Below, piece after piece: positions 44,126 to 52,117 of a stretch of 58,295 bases of DNA. The DNA is from Gammaproteobacteria bacterium (GTDB lineage: Bacteria; Pseudomonadota; Gammaproteobacteria; Steroidobacterales; Steroidobacteraceae). Both the position numbers and the translations under genes were made by a program. The DNA lies in NCBI GenBank assembly GCA_028293745.1, contig JAQGOF010000156.1, forward strand, positions 1 to 58,295, in the 5' to 3' direction. Below the pieces are notes generated by a model. That model was given only the letters and a program-made list of their open reading frames with translations, had not been told where the DNA came from and did not search any database. Each line of letters starts with the position of its first letter. The first letter of the stretch is position 1.

Positions 44126-44956
44126 ATGAAAATCGCGGAAGCGTTTGCAGTTCAGGACTACGGCGTGGTGGTCACTGGCGGGGCCAGCGGGCTCGGTCTT
44201 GGCTTCGCGGAGGGCCTCGCAGAGAACGGCGCGCGGGTCACGATATTGGACGTAGATGCGCAGCGTGTTGCCGAGGAGACCGAAAGCCTCCGCGGCAAGG
44301 GGCTCGATGTTCGTGGTGAAGTCCTCGACGTCACAGACCATGTAGCACTCGACAAGGCGATCGACTCGGCTGCGGCCGCCTATGGACGTTTGGACGTTGT
44401 GTTTGCGAATGCCGGTATCGACTCGGGTCCCGGTTTTCTGGGGAGCTGGGTCGGCTCGGTACGTCCCCGCCGAACCGAGGGCGCGCTCGAGAACTACACC
44501 GACGAGCGTTGGAACCGCGTCATCGACATCAATCTCAACGGTGCGTTCGCCACCCTGCGGGCCGGTGCGCGGCACATGAAGCCTCGCAAGTCGGGACGCA
44601 TGATCGTGACGACGTCGCTGGCCGCGCTGCTCGTCGAGCCGGCGATCGGCTCGGCATACATGGCAGCCAAGGCGGGACTTGCGCACCTGGCACGCAGCGT
44701 CGCTTTGGAGCTCGCCGCTTACAACATCACGGTGAATTCCATAGCGCCGGGGTTTTTCATAACCAACATTGGCGGCGGTCATGCGAAGAACCCGGAAGTG
44801 CAGCGCACTCTCGCCAGGACCATCCCCATGCACCGCGTCGGATTTGCGGAAGACATCAAGGGACTGGCGTTGTTCCTCGCGTCCCCTGCATCGGCCTACA
44901 TTACCGGGCAGCAGATCGTGATCGATGGAGGATGGGGGCTGGGCGCGGCGGACTGA
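44126..44956 (+). CDS. Short-chain dehydrogenase/reductase
   Basis: A 276-residue classical SDR. ATG 44126 is chosen over the in-frame GTG 44117 because a G-rich stretch precedes it. Motifs are TGGASGLGLGFAEGLAENG (nucleotide binding), ANAG, the Ser in TTSLAA, and YMAAK as the active-site Tyr-xxx-Lys. The C-terminal YITGQQIVIDGGWGLGAAD is typical. A WVGSVRPRRTEGALENYTDE segment in the middle is slightly longer than usual. Substrate unknown. Confidence 0.9.
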   Translation: MKIAEAFAVQDYGVVVTGGASGLGLGFAEGLAENGARVTILDVDAQRVAEETESLRGKGLDVRGEVLDVTDHVALDKAIDSAAAAYGRLDVVFANAGIDSGPGFLGSWVGSVRPRRTEGALENYTDERWNRVIDINLNGAFATLRAGARHMKPRKSGRMIVTTSLAALLVEPAIGSAYMAAKAGLAHLARSVALELAAYNITVNSIAPGFFITNIGGGHAKNPEVQRTLARTIPMHRVGFAEDIKGLALFLASPASAYITGQQIVIDGGWGLGAAD

Positions 44957-44978
44957 GGCCTGATCGGCCCTGATTGGG

Positions 44979-46085
44979 CTACGGCGGCGCGGAATCCGGC
45001 GCGGGCTCCGTCACCCAGCTGCGCCATACCGCAACCAGCGCGGCCATCAATGCCGGACCGAGAAAGATACCGACGAGGCCGAACGACTCGACGCCGCCCA
45101 GGATTCCGAGCAGCACCCACAGAAACGGCAGCTTCGCACCTTCGCCTATGATCACAGGGCGCACGAAGTGATCGGCGATGAACAACACCACGCCGCCTGA
45201 CACCAGCACGCCGATCGCGGCCCCCACGGCGTTCTGGCTGGCCAACAGCAACGCTACCGCACCGAACACCACCGGGGCGGCAAACGGAATCATGGCGAAT
45301 ACGCCGGTCACCGCGCCAAACAGGATTGGATGAGGCGCCCCGGCGATGGCATACACGCCGGCCATGATTGCGCCTTCGGCGACCGCGACGAGCACGATGC
45401 CGTCCACCGTCGCGCGAATTGCCTCTGCGGCGCGAGTCATCAAACCTTCTACCGTTGGTCCGAACAGCCGGCGCCCGACACGCGGAACGTCTCTCGCCAG
45501 GGAATCGCGGTTGAGATAGACGAAGTACAGTGTGAGCAGCGTGAACACGAGCGTACTCAAGCGTCTCAGGAGCTGCACGCCCAACATGCGGGTCCATTGA
45601 ACCATGGCCGGCCGGGTCTGGACGGTAGCTGTAGCCACGCCCACGTGATCACGGGCATCCTCGGGTGATCCGTGGGCCGCGACAGCCGACACCTTGTCGA
45701 GCCATATGCCATTCAGCCAGTCACCCACCCACGGCAACTGGTGCAGCCACTGCGGCAGCTCCGGCGGTCCCTTGGAGGAATCGAGGAGTGTCCGGGCCAG
45801 CGAGATGGCCTCCCGCACGGCGATGATTCCGCCATACACGAGGGGGACGATCAGCACCAGTCCAACGATGGTCGTAAACGTCAACGCTGCCCACACATGG
45901 CGATGCTTGCCCCGGAAGTAGGCGAGCCAGCGGTCGTACAACTTGGACGTCCCGATCGCGAGCACGGCAGCCCAGCACAGCGCTGGCAGGAAGTGCTGCA
46001 GCATCCAGCCACCCAGCAGCATGAGCGCGCAGATCAATGCATATCGCGCGATCTTCTGGGAGACAGAGGCGTCGAACGTGTACAC
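44979..46085 (-). CDS. AI-2E family transporter (UPF0118 permease)
   Basis: A 368-residue membrane protein with about eight helices. GTG 46085 is chosen as start because the family begins just before the first helix (KIARYALICALMLLGGWML). Marks of the family are GTSKLYDRWL, TLVFTLLTLYFVYLNRDSL, PHPILFGAVTGVFAMIPFAA and LPFLWVLLGILGGVESFGLV. Known relatives export AI-2 or act as Na+/H+ antiporters; the function here cannot be decided. The frame stays open far upstream through the divergent pqiA gene, but that part is antisense. Confidence 0.88.
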   Translation of the reverse strand: MYTFDASVSQKIARYALICALMLLGGWMLQHFLPALCWAAVLAIGTSKLYDRWLAYFRGKHRHVWAALTFTTIVGLVLIVPLVYGGIIAVREAISLARTLLDSSKGPPELPQWLHQLPWVGDWLNGIWLDKVSAVAAHGSPEDARDHVGVATATVQTRPAMVQWTRMLGVQLLRRLSTLVFTLLTLYFVYLNRDSLARDVPRVGRRLFGPTVEGLMTRAAEAIRATVDGIVLVAVAEGAIMAGVYAIAGAPHPILFGAVTGVFAMIPFAAPVVFGAVALLLASQNAVGAAIGVLVSGGVVLFIADHFVRPVIIGEGAKLPFLWVLLGILGGVESFGLVGIFLGPALMAALVAVWRSWVTEPAPDSAPP

Positions 46086-46112
46086 GCTTAATCTTTCTAA
46101 GGGGATACAGAT

Positions 46113-46134
46113 GAGTATACAGGCGTTTATACTC
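46113..46134. promoter_or_regulatory. GAGTATA inverted repeat between AI-2E permease and pqiA
   Basis: GAGTATA-caggcgtt-TATACTC has perfect 7-bp arms separated by 8 bases. It sits 36-57 bases upstream of the pqiA start and 28-49 bases upstream of the permease start. Its A/T-rich arms stand out from the local GC-rich sequence, fitting an operator or paired -10 elements. Confidence 0.45.
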
Positions 46135-46169
46135 GCGATGATGGTCTCGGAAACCGCCCCGGCAGCTCT

Positions 46170-47438
46170 TTGAACCACGCGATACCGCCTTCGGCCGCCG
46201 AACGAATTGCGTGCCCGGACTGCGGACTGGTACAGCTTCTGCCGCCGCCGGCGCACGGACAAAAGGCGGAATGCGCGCGCTGCGGCAAGGTGCTCGCGAG
46301 TTCCGCGACCGGCCGGGTCGGCGCGCCGCTTGCATTGGCCAGTGCCGCGCTGCTGTTTTTGATCCCCGCCACCGTTGCGCCTTTGATGCTGGTATCCACC
46401 TATGGAGCCTCCCGCGAGGCCTGGCTGCCATCGAGCGCCAGTGCGCTGTGGCGCGACGGCTTTCCTTCGCTCGGCCTGCTGGTTGCCGCCTTCAGCATTG
46501 CTTTGCCGTACGTCTACCTGGGCCTTCTCATCTGGGTGTTGGGAAACCTTCATTTCGGCGGACGCCGCTCCGTCGGGCCCGCGTTCCGCTGGACGAAGCA
46601 CCTGCGTCCGTGGGTGATGATCGAGGTCTACCTGGTCGGATGCTTCGTTTCCTACAGCCGCATCAAGGCGATCTCCACGGTGACCGTCGCAGTGGGCGGC
46701 TATTCGCTGGTTGCGGCAGGCCTCATATTCCTGGTCGCCCTGACACAGCTCGACGAGCGCACGGTGTGGGAAATGTTGCGCCCGGGGAGCGTTGCCAGGA
46801 ATGATTTGCAGGGCATCGCGCCAGCGCACGGCAGATCAATGAGCTGCACGATCTGCGATCTCATCGTCGGCCAGGCTGCAGCGGGCCAACATTGTCCACG
46901 GTGCGGAGCAACGCTTCGCCTGCGCAAGGCACGCTCCACTCAACGCACATTGGCGTTCGTCCTGGCCGGTTACCTGCTATATATTCCCGCCAATACGCTG
47001 CCCGTTCTCACCACGGTTCAGTTTGGCCGCGAAGAACATAACACCATCCTGAGCGGTGTCTTCGAGCTGATCCGCAACGATCTGTGGCCACTGGCGATCA
47101 TCGTATTCACCGCCAGCATCGTGCTGCCCCTCATCAAGCTCTTCGGGCTCACGTGGATGCTGGCCGCCACCCGTCTCGGATCAGACCGCTTCCTGGTGGC
47201 GCGAACCCGCCTGTACCGGTCCATCGATGCCATCGGCCGCTGGTCCAACATCGATATCTTCTCCGTCTCGGTGCTGGTGGCCCTCCTGCAGTTCGGCTCA
47301 CTGACTGCGGTGCATGCGGGCGGCGGCCTCGTCGCCTTTGCGGCGGTTGTGATCATCACGATGCTCGCTACCGTCGTATTTGATCCCCGGCTGATGTGGG
47401 ACGCGAGCGCGCGCTCGCGCGCCTTGGCGAAGCGGTAA
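46170..47438 (+). CDS. pqiA: Paraquat-inducible protein A
   Basis: A 422-residue inner-membrane protein made of two similar halves, as in E. coli PqiA (417). Each half begins with a zinc-ribbon-like pair: CPDC with CARC near residues 15-38, and CTIC with CPRC near 227-250. Each is followed by four helices. The start is TTG 46170, the last in-frame candidate before conserved sequence; no good ribosome-binding site is visible. Together with PqiB (MCE) and PqiC (lipoprotein) it forms a trans-envelope lipid transport system that protects the outer membrane. Confidence 0.92.
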   Translation: MNHAIPPSAAERIACPDCGLVQLLPPPAHGQKAECARCGKVLASSATGRVGAPLALASAALLFLIPATVAPLMLVSTYGASREAWLPSSASALWRDGFPSLGLLVAAFSIALPYVYLGLLIWVLGNLHFGGRRSVGPAFRWTKHLRPWVMIEVYLVGCFVSYSRIKAISTVTVAVGGYSLVAAGLIFLVALTQLDERTVWEMLRPGSVARNDLQGIAPAHGRSMSCTICDLIVGQAAAGQHCPRCGATLRLRKARSTQRTLAFVLAGYLLYIPANTLPVLTTVQFGREEHNTILSGVFELIRNDLWPLAIIVFTASIVLPLIKLFGLTWMLAATRLGSDRFLVARTRLYRSIDAIGRWSNIDIFSVSVLVALLQFGSLTAVHAGGGLVAFAAVVIITMLATVVFDPRLMWDASARSRALAKR

Positions 47439-49084
47439 TGACCGAGACTCCTGAAAAAGGCGAGCCGCAGGAGGAGCAGCCCGAGGAACCTCGTGCGCGT
47501 GTGCGGGCGCAGCCGTTCAGCCTGGTGTGGCTGGTACCCATCGGGGCCGCTGCCTTGGTCGTGTGGCTGGCATGGCGGTCGCTCTCCGACCGGGGCCCCG
47601 CCATCACCATCTCGTTCAGGAACGTCGAAGGCCTGCAGGCCGGGCAGACGAAGGTCCAACATCGAAATGTTGATCTCGGCACTGTTGAATCACTGGAACT
47701 GACTCCGGACATGTCGCGCGTGATCGTCCATGCGAGCATGAAGCGCGACGCCAAGGATCATCTGACCGACACCACGCGCTTTGCGATCATTGCTCCGCGC
47801 GTCGGCGTCGGCGGGATCTCCGGTCTTTCGACGATCGTCTCCGGCACCTACATTGAGATGTATCCGGGCAAAGACGGCGCGCCAAAGCGGGATTTCATAG
47901 GGCTGGACGAGCCTCCTGCCCTGCCGCCCGACACGCCTGGCCGCTCGTTCACATTGTTGACCAACGACCTCGGCTCCCTGACTCGCGGCTCTCCCATCTC
48001 GTACCGCGGAGTCAACATCGGTGAGGTCGAGGACTATAAGCTGCGGCCGGGGAACCAGGGCGTGACTGTGACCGCCTTCATCCGTTCTCCCCATGAAGGT
48101 CTCGTGCATCCCGAAACGCGTTTCTGGAACGCCGGTGGAGTCGATCTGACCCTGGGATCGGAGGGACTGCGCATCAGGGCAAACTCCTGGGAGCAACTGC
48201 TGGCGGGCGGTATCGCGTTCGAGACGCCCGACGACGTGTTGTCAAAGCCTCCAAGCGCTGCAGGCAGTGTATTCGGTCTGTACGACAACCGTCGTGCGGC
48301 GGAACGGGCGCCGCTCGGAGCGACGCTGGTTTACGTCGCCGATTTCGAGGGCAACCAACGGGGCCTCGATGCCGGTACGGCTGTTGAGCTTCAAGGTATC
48401 GAAGTGGGTGAGGTCACGGAATCCCATCTGCGATACGACGATCGCCATCACACGCTGGTTACCCGTGCGACGTTCTACGTCGATCCGGAGCGCGTGCGCA
48501 TAATGAACATGCCGCGGCCGGCGGACTCTGACCAGCAGGAAGCGGTGCGGCAGTGGGTTGAGAAACTCGTCGGCGACGGTTTGCGTGCGCAGGTGTCCTC
48601 GGCGAGCTTCCTCACCGGCATGAAGCTCATCGGGCTCGAAATGGATCCAAGCGCGCCGCGCGCGCACCTCGAGCACGAAGGTGACTCCGTAAAGATGCCG
48701 AGCACCTCCTCGGGCGATCTCACAGCCGTGCTGCAGAACCTGCAGAGCGTGCTCAAGAACATCGATCGGGCCACTTCGGGCCCGCAGCTTGGCCATGCGC
48801 TGCAATCGCTGGATGACACGCTTACGCGCCTGGACAAGGTCACACACGACATCGAGCCTGACATCAAATCCCTCATCAAGAGCCTGCGCGATACGGCGGA
48901 CTCGGCCCAGAGCACCCTGAACACGGTTCAGGGGCTGATGGGCACCACCGCACCGACTGGTACTGACCTGCCCCGCCTGATGCGCGAGCTGACACAAGCG
49001 GCGCGTTCGGTGCGGGGGCTGGCCGACTATCTCGACCGGCATCCGGAGGCCCTGCTTCGCGGGCGTAAGGGAGATGACAAGTGA
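47438..49084 (+). CDS. pqiB: Paraquat-inducible protein B, MCE-domain protein
   Basis: A 548-residue protein, the same size as E. coli PqiB (546). One N-terminal helix (about 27-47) is followed by three MCE domains (about 50-140, 165-250 and 285-400; starts such as ITISFRNVEGLQAGQTKVQH and TLLTNDLGSLTRGSPISYRG). A C-terminal helix-rich part (about 430-545) forms the needle-like coiled coil. The ATG overlaps the pqiA stop (TAATG). Confidence 0.94.
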   Translation: MTETPEKGEPQEEQPEEPRARVRAQPFSLVWLVPIGAAALVVWLAWRSLSDRGPAITISFRNVEGLQAGQTKVQHRNVDLGTVESLELTPDMSRVIVHASMKRDAKDHLTDTTRFAIIAPRVGVGGISGLSTIVSGTYIEMYPGKDGAPKRDFIGLDEPPALPPDTPGRSFTLLTNDLGSLTRGSPISYRGVNIGEVEDYKLRPGNQGVTVTAFIRSPHEGLVHPETRFWNAGGVDLTLGSEGLRIRANSWEQLLAGGIAFETPDDVLSKPPSAAGSVFGLYDNRRAAERAPLGATLVYVADFEGNQRGLDAGTAVELQGIEVGEVTESHLRYDDRHHTLVTRATFYVDPERVRIMNMPRPADSDQQEAVRQWVEKLVGDGLRAQVSSASFLTGMKLIGLEMDPSAPRAHLEHEGDSVKMPSTSSGDLTAVLQNLQSVLKNIDRATSGPQLGHALQSLDDTLTRLDKVTHDIEPDIKSLIKSLRDTADSAQSTLNTVQGLMGTTAPTGTDLPRLMRELTQAARSVRGLADYLDRHPEALLRGRKGDDK

Positions 49085-49707
49085 GGCAACTTGCGTGTTC
49101 CGCAGCTTTGGCGGTGACTGCCGCTTTGGCAGCAGTGATGGCGGGATGTGCCTCGAGCCCGCCCATGCACTACTACACTCTGAGTGAAATTCCTGCCACC
49201 GCCCGACTCACTGCTGCCGGCGATACAGTGCCTGTCCGCCTCGACCGGGTGACGATCCCAACAGAGCTCGACCGCTCGCAACTCGTCCGCCGGATCGATG
49301 CGACACGCCTGCAGATCGTTGACGGGGACCGCTGGGCAGCGCCCCTGGACGACACGATCCGCCGCGTTCTGTCCGGTGACCTTGCGGCCCGACTGCCTCC
49401 CAACATGGTTGCCAATCCCAACGAGCCCTCGATTGGCGAGAAACGCCAGTTGCTCTCGGTGGACATCGCGGAGTTCTATGGCGACGCGGCGTGCGCGGTA
49501 ACGTTGCGCGCGGCCTGGATACTCAAGCAACCCGACTCGCAGAGCTCACGGGGTAATGAGGAGGCCAGGATTCCAGCGGGCGGTGACTGCTCCGGTACGG
49601 GCACACTGCCCGCCGCCATGAGCCAGGCACTGGCCCAACTCAGCGACCGGATCGCAGCGGCTATCGTCCATCCGTTGGCCCAGCCACAGGGTCCGCCCGG
49701 TCAGTAA
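49081..49707 (+). CDS. pqiC: PqiC lipoprotein (ABC-type transport auxiliary, DUF330)
   Basis: A 208-residue lipoprotein with lipobox MAGC (Cys23), followed by HYYTLSE, typical of PqiC/DUF330 proteins. Later LDRVTIPTELDRSQLVRRID and APLDDTIRRVLSGDLAARLP match the same family. GTG 49081 overlaps the pqiB stop by four bases. It should sit in the outer membrane facing the periplasm and meet the end of the PqiB tube. The C-terminal part after about 150 is variable. Confidence 0.92.
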   Translation: MRQLACSAALAVTAALAAVMAGCASSPPMHYYTLSEIPATARLTAAGDTVPVRLDRVTIPTELDRSQLVRRIDATRLQIVDGDRWAAPLDDTIRRVLSGDLAARLPPNMVANPNEPSIGEKRQLLSVDIAEFYGDAACAVTLRAAWILKQPDSQSSRGNEEARIPAGGDCSGTGTLPAAMSQALAQLSDRIAAAIVHPLAQPQGPPGQ

Positions 49708-49715
49708 GACGCAGC

Positions 49716-50528
49716 TCACTGCTCGCCGCCGGCGGCCAGGCGACTGAATACGCTCTGCATTACGTTGACACGTGCGACATACACACGCACTTCGTGGTCC
49801 CCGCATCTTTGTCCCTCATTGAGCCGGAAATGATGGCGCGCAAAGAGGTCGCCGGCACCTGCTCCACATAGATGGATCACCGCTGCGAGCTCCCTTTTCT
49901 GCCTGGATGTTGCGCCTGACAGATTGTACCGCTCCAACGTATGTACGACGGCACGATCGAGGTACGCGGACGTGAGCTCGATGGCGTGATTGGGAATAAC
50001 TCGTATATAGAGGTTGTTGAACCAGCACGAGCTCAAGTCCGGACCGGCTTCGATAACCACGTGATCACGGATGCAATACCGCTTTGCTTCGGCGAAGGTG
50101 CCATCGGTGATCTGATACATACCAACGGCACTCGAGGCCGGCCGATAGACTGCAAACGGATGCAGCGTCCATGACCAGCGCCAGTACGTGCGAGCGACCG
50201 GATTGCCGGAGCCCTCAACCTGCGCCAGGGCGGCGAGCAGCTCCGGTGTCATGATGCTGGTTGAATACTTCTCGAAGGCCGCCTGGTACTCGCGCCATGT
50301 CTCCAGTGGCGTCTTGTACAACGTGCCGCTGACGGGAAAGAACAGCTCAGAGGGCTTGCGGATGACCTGGTAGATCCAGTTGATCGTCAGCGATACCGTC
50401 GCAGCGATGAGCAGGCAGACAATGATCTGCGCGCTTCGCGGGGCGCGGTCGAACGCCCGCCACCAACGTCGCCGCAGGCCTGCGCTCGGCCAAAGGCGCC
50501 ACTTCCGTCCACCGAACGATAGCCGCAA
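49716..50528 (-). CDS. SLT-like transglycosylase-fold protein, start uncertain
   Basis: About 270 residues from TTG 50528. A very basic N-terminus with many Arg and Trp precedes one membrane helix (about 36-56). The rest is periplasmic and matches the lysozyme-like SLT fold: ELLAALAQVEGSGNP (catalytic-type Glu), SSAVGMYQITDGTFAEAKRY, and a late AAVIHLCGAGAG. The frame between the permease stop (50570) and the helix has no ATG or GTG, so TTG is a guess. A peptidoglycan role (lytic transglycosylase) is likely but the exact clade is unclear. It converges on pqiC, eight bases apart. Confidence 0.75.
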   Translation of the reverse strand: MRLSFGGRKWRLWPSAGLRRRWWRAFDRAPRSAQIIVCLLIAATVSLTINWIYQVIRKPSELFFPVSGTLYKTPLETWREYQAAFEKYSTSIMTPELLAALAQVEGSGNPVARTYWRWSWTLHPFAVYRPASSAVGMYQITDGTFAEAKRYCIRDHVVIEAGPDLSSCWFNNLYIRVIPNHAIELTSAYLDRAVVHTLERYNLSGATSRQKRELAAVIHLCGAGAGDLFARHHFRLNEGQRCGDHEVRVYVARVNVMQSVFSRLAAGGEQ

Positions 50529-50569
50529 GCGGCGCTTGCGCCCACGCGGGCTTTTGCTTCTTCGGCCGC

Positions 50570-51940
50570 CTATGGCTGCCTGCGCCCCAGGTAGTATCCA
50601 ACACCCAACAGTCCGAACCAGAACGGCGCGACATACAGCGCCACACGGGTATCGGCATCCAGTGCAAACATGGCCGCGACAATCAGCAGAAAAATGATGA
50701 CCGCCCAATTGGCAAACGGCCAGGCCGGCATCTTGTAGCTCACCGCGCGCACCCGCCCCTCCTGCGCGGCCTGGCGATATTTCGAATGAGAATACATGAT
50801 GATGATCCAGGTCCAGAGCGTGCCGATGAGCGAGATACTGGTCACCCAGGTGAATACTTCCTTGGGCACCATATAGTTGAGAATCACTCCGATGAGCATG
50901 ACCGCAGCGGAAGCATGCACGCCCACCGCCGGGACATGGCGCTTGCTCAACCTGCCGAAGGCCTTGGGAGCCTGCCCGTTCAAGGCGAGTGCATAGAGCA
51001 TGCGGCCGGTACTGAAGATTCCGCCGTTGCAGGAAGATGCCGCCGCCGTAATGACCACGACATTGATGATGTTGGCAGCGCCTGGAATCCCCATCTTGTC
51101 GAACATCAGGACGAACGGACTCATGTTGGGGTCGAGCTGGTCCCACGGGATCAGCGACATGATGATGACGAGTGCGCCGATGTAGAAGATGAGAATCCTG
51201 AAAATGATGCTGTTGGTTGCGCGTGGCAGTACGACCTCGGGATTCTCGGCCTCACCGGCCGTAACACCGATGAGCTCCACGCCCTGGTAGGCAAACATTA
51301 CGATCTGCAGCGTGAGCAACACCCCGAGCAGGCCGAAGGGCATGAACCCGTGGTGACTCCAGAGGTTCGAGAAACTCGCCGTCGGCCCAAGGGCGCCGAG
51401 CTTGAAGAAGATGACCGCAAGACCCGCGAGGATCAAGGCGACGATGGTGATGACCTTCAACAGCGCGAACCAGAATTCCAACTCCCCGTAGATCCGCACG
51501 GCCAGAGTGTTCGTGCCGTAGAGAATGGCCAGTGCGCACAGCCCTGGCAGCCATTGCGGCACATCCGGCAGCCAGAAATGTACGTAGATGCCGATCGCGG
51601 TCAATTCGGCCATCGCCGTGACGACCCACATGAACCAGTACGACCAGCCGGTCACGAAGCCGGCGAACGGCCCCACGAACTCCTCGGCGTAGCTGGCGAA
51701 CGAACCGGCCACAGGGCGATAGGTGAGCAGCTCGCCGAGCGCCCGCATGATGAAGAAGATGGCGACGCCCCCGATCGCATAGCTCAGCAACAAGCCGGGG
51801 CCCGCTTTGTGAATGGCTCCCGCCGAGCCCAGAAAGAGCCCGACACCAATGGTGCCCCCGAGGGCGATCAGCTGAATGTGGCGGCTTTTGAGGCTGCGCG
51901 TGAGCGCGCCTTCGTCCGCAACTGCTTGGGAATTTGTCAT
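50570..51940 (-). CDS. Amino-acid permease (AAT family, CycA-like)
   Basis: A 456-residue APC-superfamily transporter with 12 helices. The start HIQLIALGGTIGVGLFLGSA is the family signature; ALGELLTYRPVAGSFASYAE and GVELIGVTAGEAENPE follow. Members move amino acids such as D-Ala, Ser, Gly or GABA with protons. GGAG before the ATG is well spaced. Specificity cannot be assigned. It is divergent from the ThDP enzyme gene, with 177 bp between. Confidence 0.92.
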   Translation of the reverse strand: MTNSQAVADEGALTRSLKSRHIQLIALGGTIGVGLFLGSAGAIHKAGPGLLLSYAIGGVAIFFIMRALGELLTYRPVAGSFASYAEEFVGPFAGFVTGWSYWFMWVVTAMAELTAIGIYVHFWLPDVPQWLPGLCALAILYGTNTLAVRIYGELEFWFALLKVITIVALILAGLAVIFFKLGALGPTASFSNLWSHHGFMPFGLLGVLLTLQIVMFAYQGVELIGVTAGEAENPEVVLPRATNSIIFRILIFYIGALVIIMSLIPWDQLDPNMSPFVLMFDKMGIPGAANIINVVVITAAASSCNGGIFSTGRMLYALALNGQAPKAFGRLSKRHVPAVGVHASAAVMLIGVILNYMVPKEVFTWVTSISLIGTLWTWIIIMYSHSKYRQAAQEGRVRAVSYKMPAWPFANWAVIIFLLIVAAMFALDADTRVALYVAPFWFGLLGVGYYLGRRQP

Positions 51941-52017
51941 TCACTCACTCTCCACTATGAGCCTCGGAAGCGCGAAGTCTAAGTCATAGCGCCGGGTCGG
52001 TCTTCAACATTTACTGG

Positions 52018-52030
52018 ACCAAAGTCTCGT
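52018..52030. promoter_or_regulatory. 13-bp motif shared with the TonB-receptor upstream region
   Basis: ACCAAAGTCTCGT occurs here, 88-100 bases before the ThDP enzyme ATG, and again exactly at 55625-55637 before the TonB-receptor gene. A related AAGTCT is at 51975-51980. A common regulator, most simply the local AraC protein, is inferred. Confidence 0.55.
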
Positions 52031-52117
52031 CTCGTTCGGACAGTGGAATGGGTCGCGCGCGCGCATCATGCAAACACGGTACGCTCCCCCGCCTCGCGGA
52101 TAGTGACGAGAGAGCCG

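Noticed and set aside
46086..46829. In-frame upstream extension of the AI-2E permease to a 616-residue ORF
   Set aside because: The extra 248 residues are antisense to pqiA, have no family similarity, and a GTG start at 46085 lies just before the first conserved helix.
50529..51146. In-frame upstream extension of the SLT-fold protein
   Set aside because: It runs through the permease gene on the same strand in another frame, and its translation is low-complexity without similarity.
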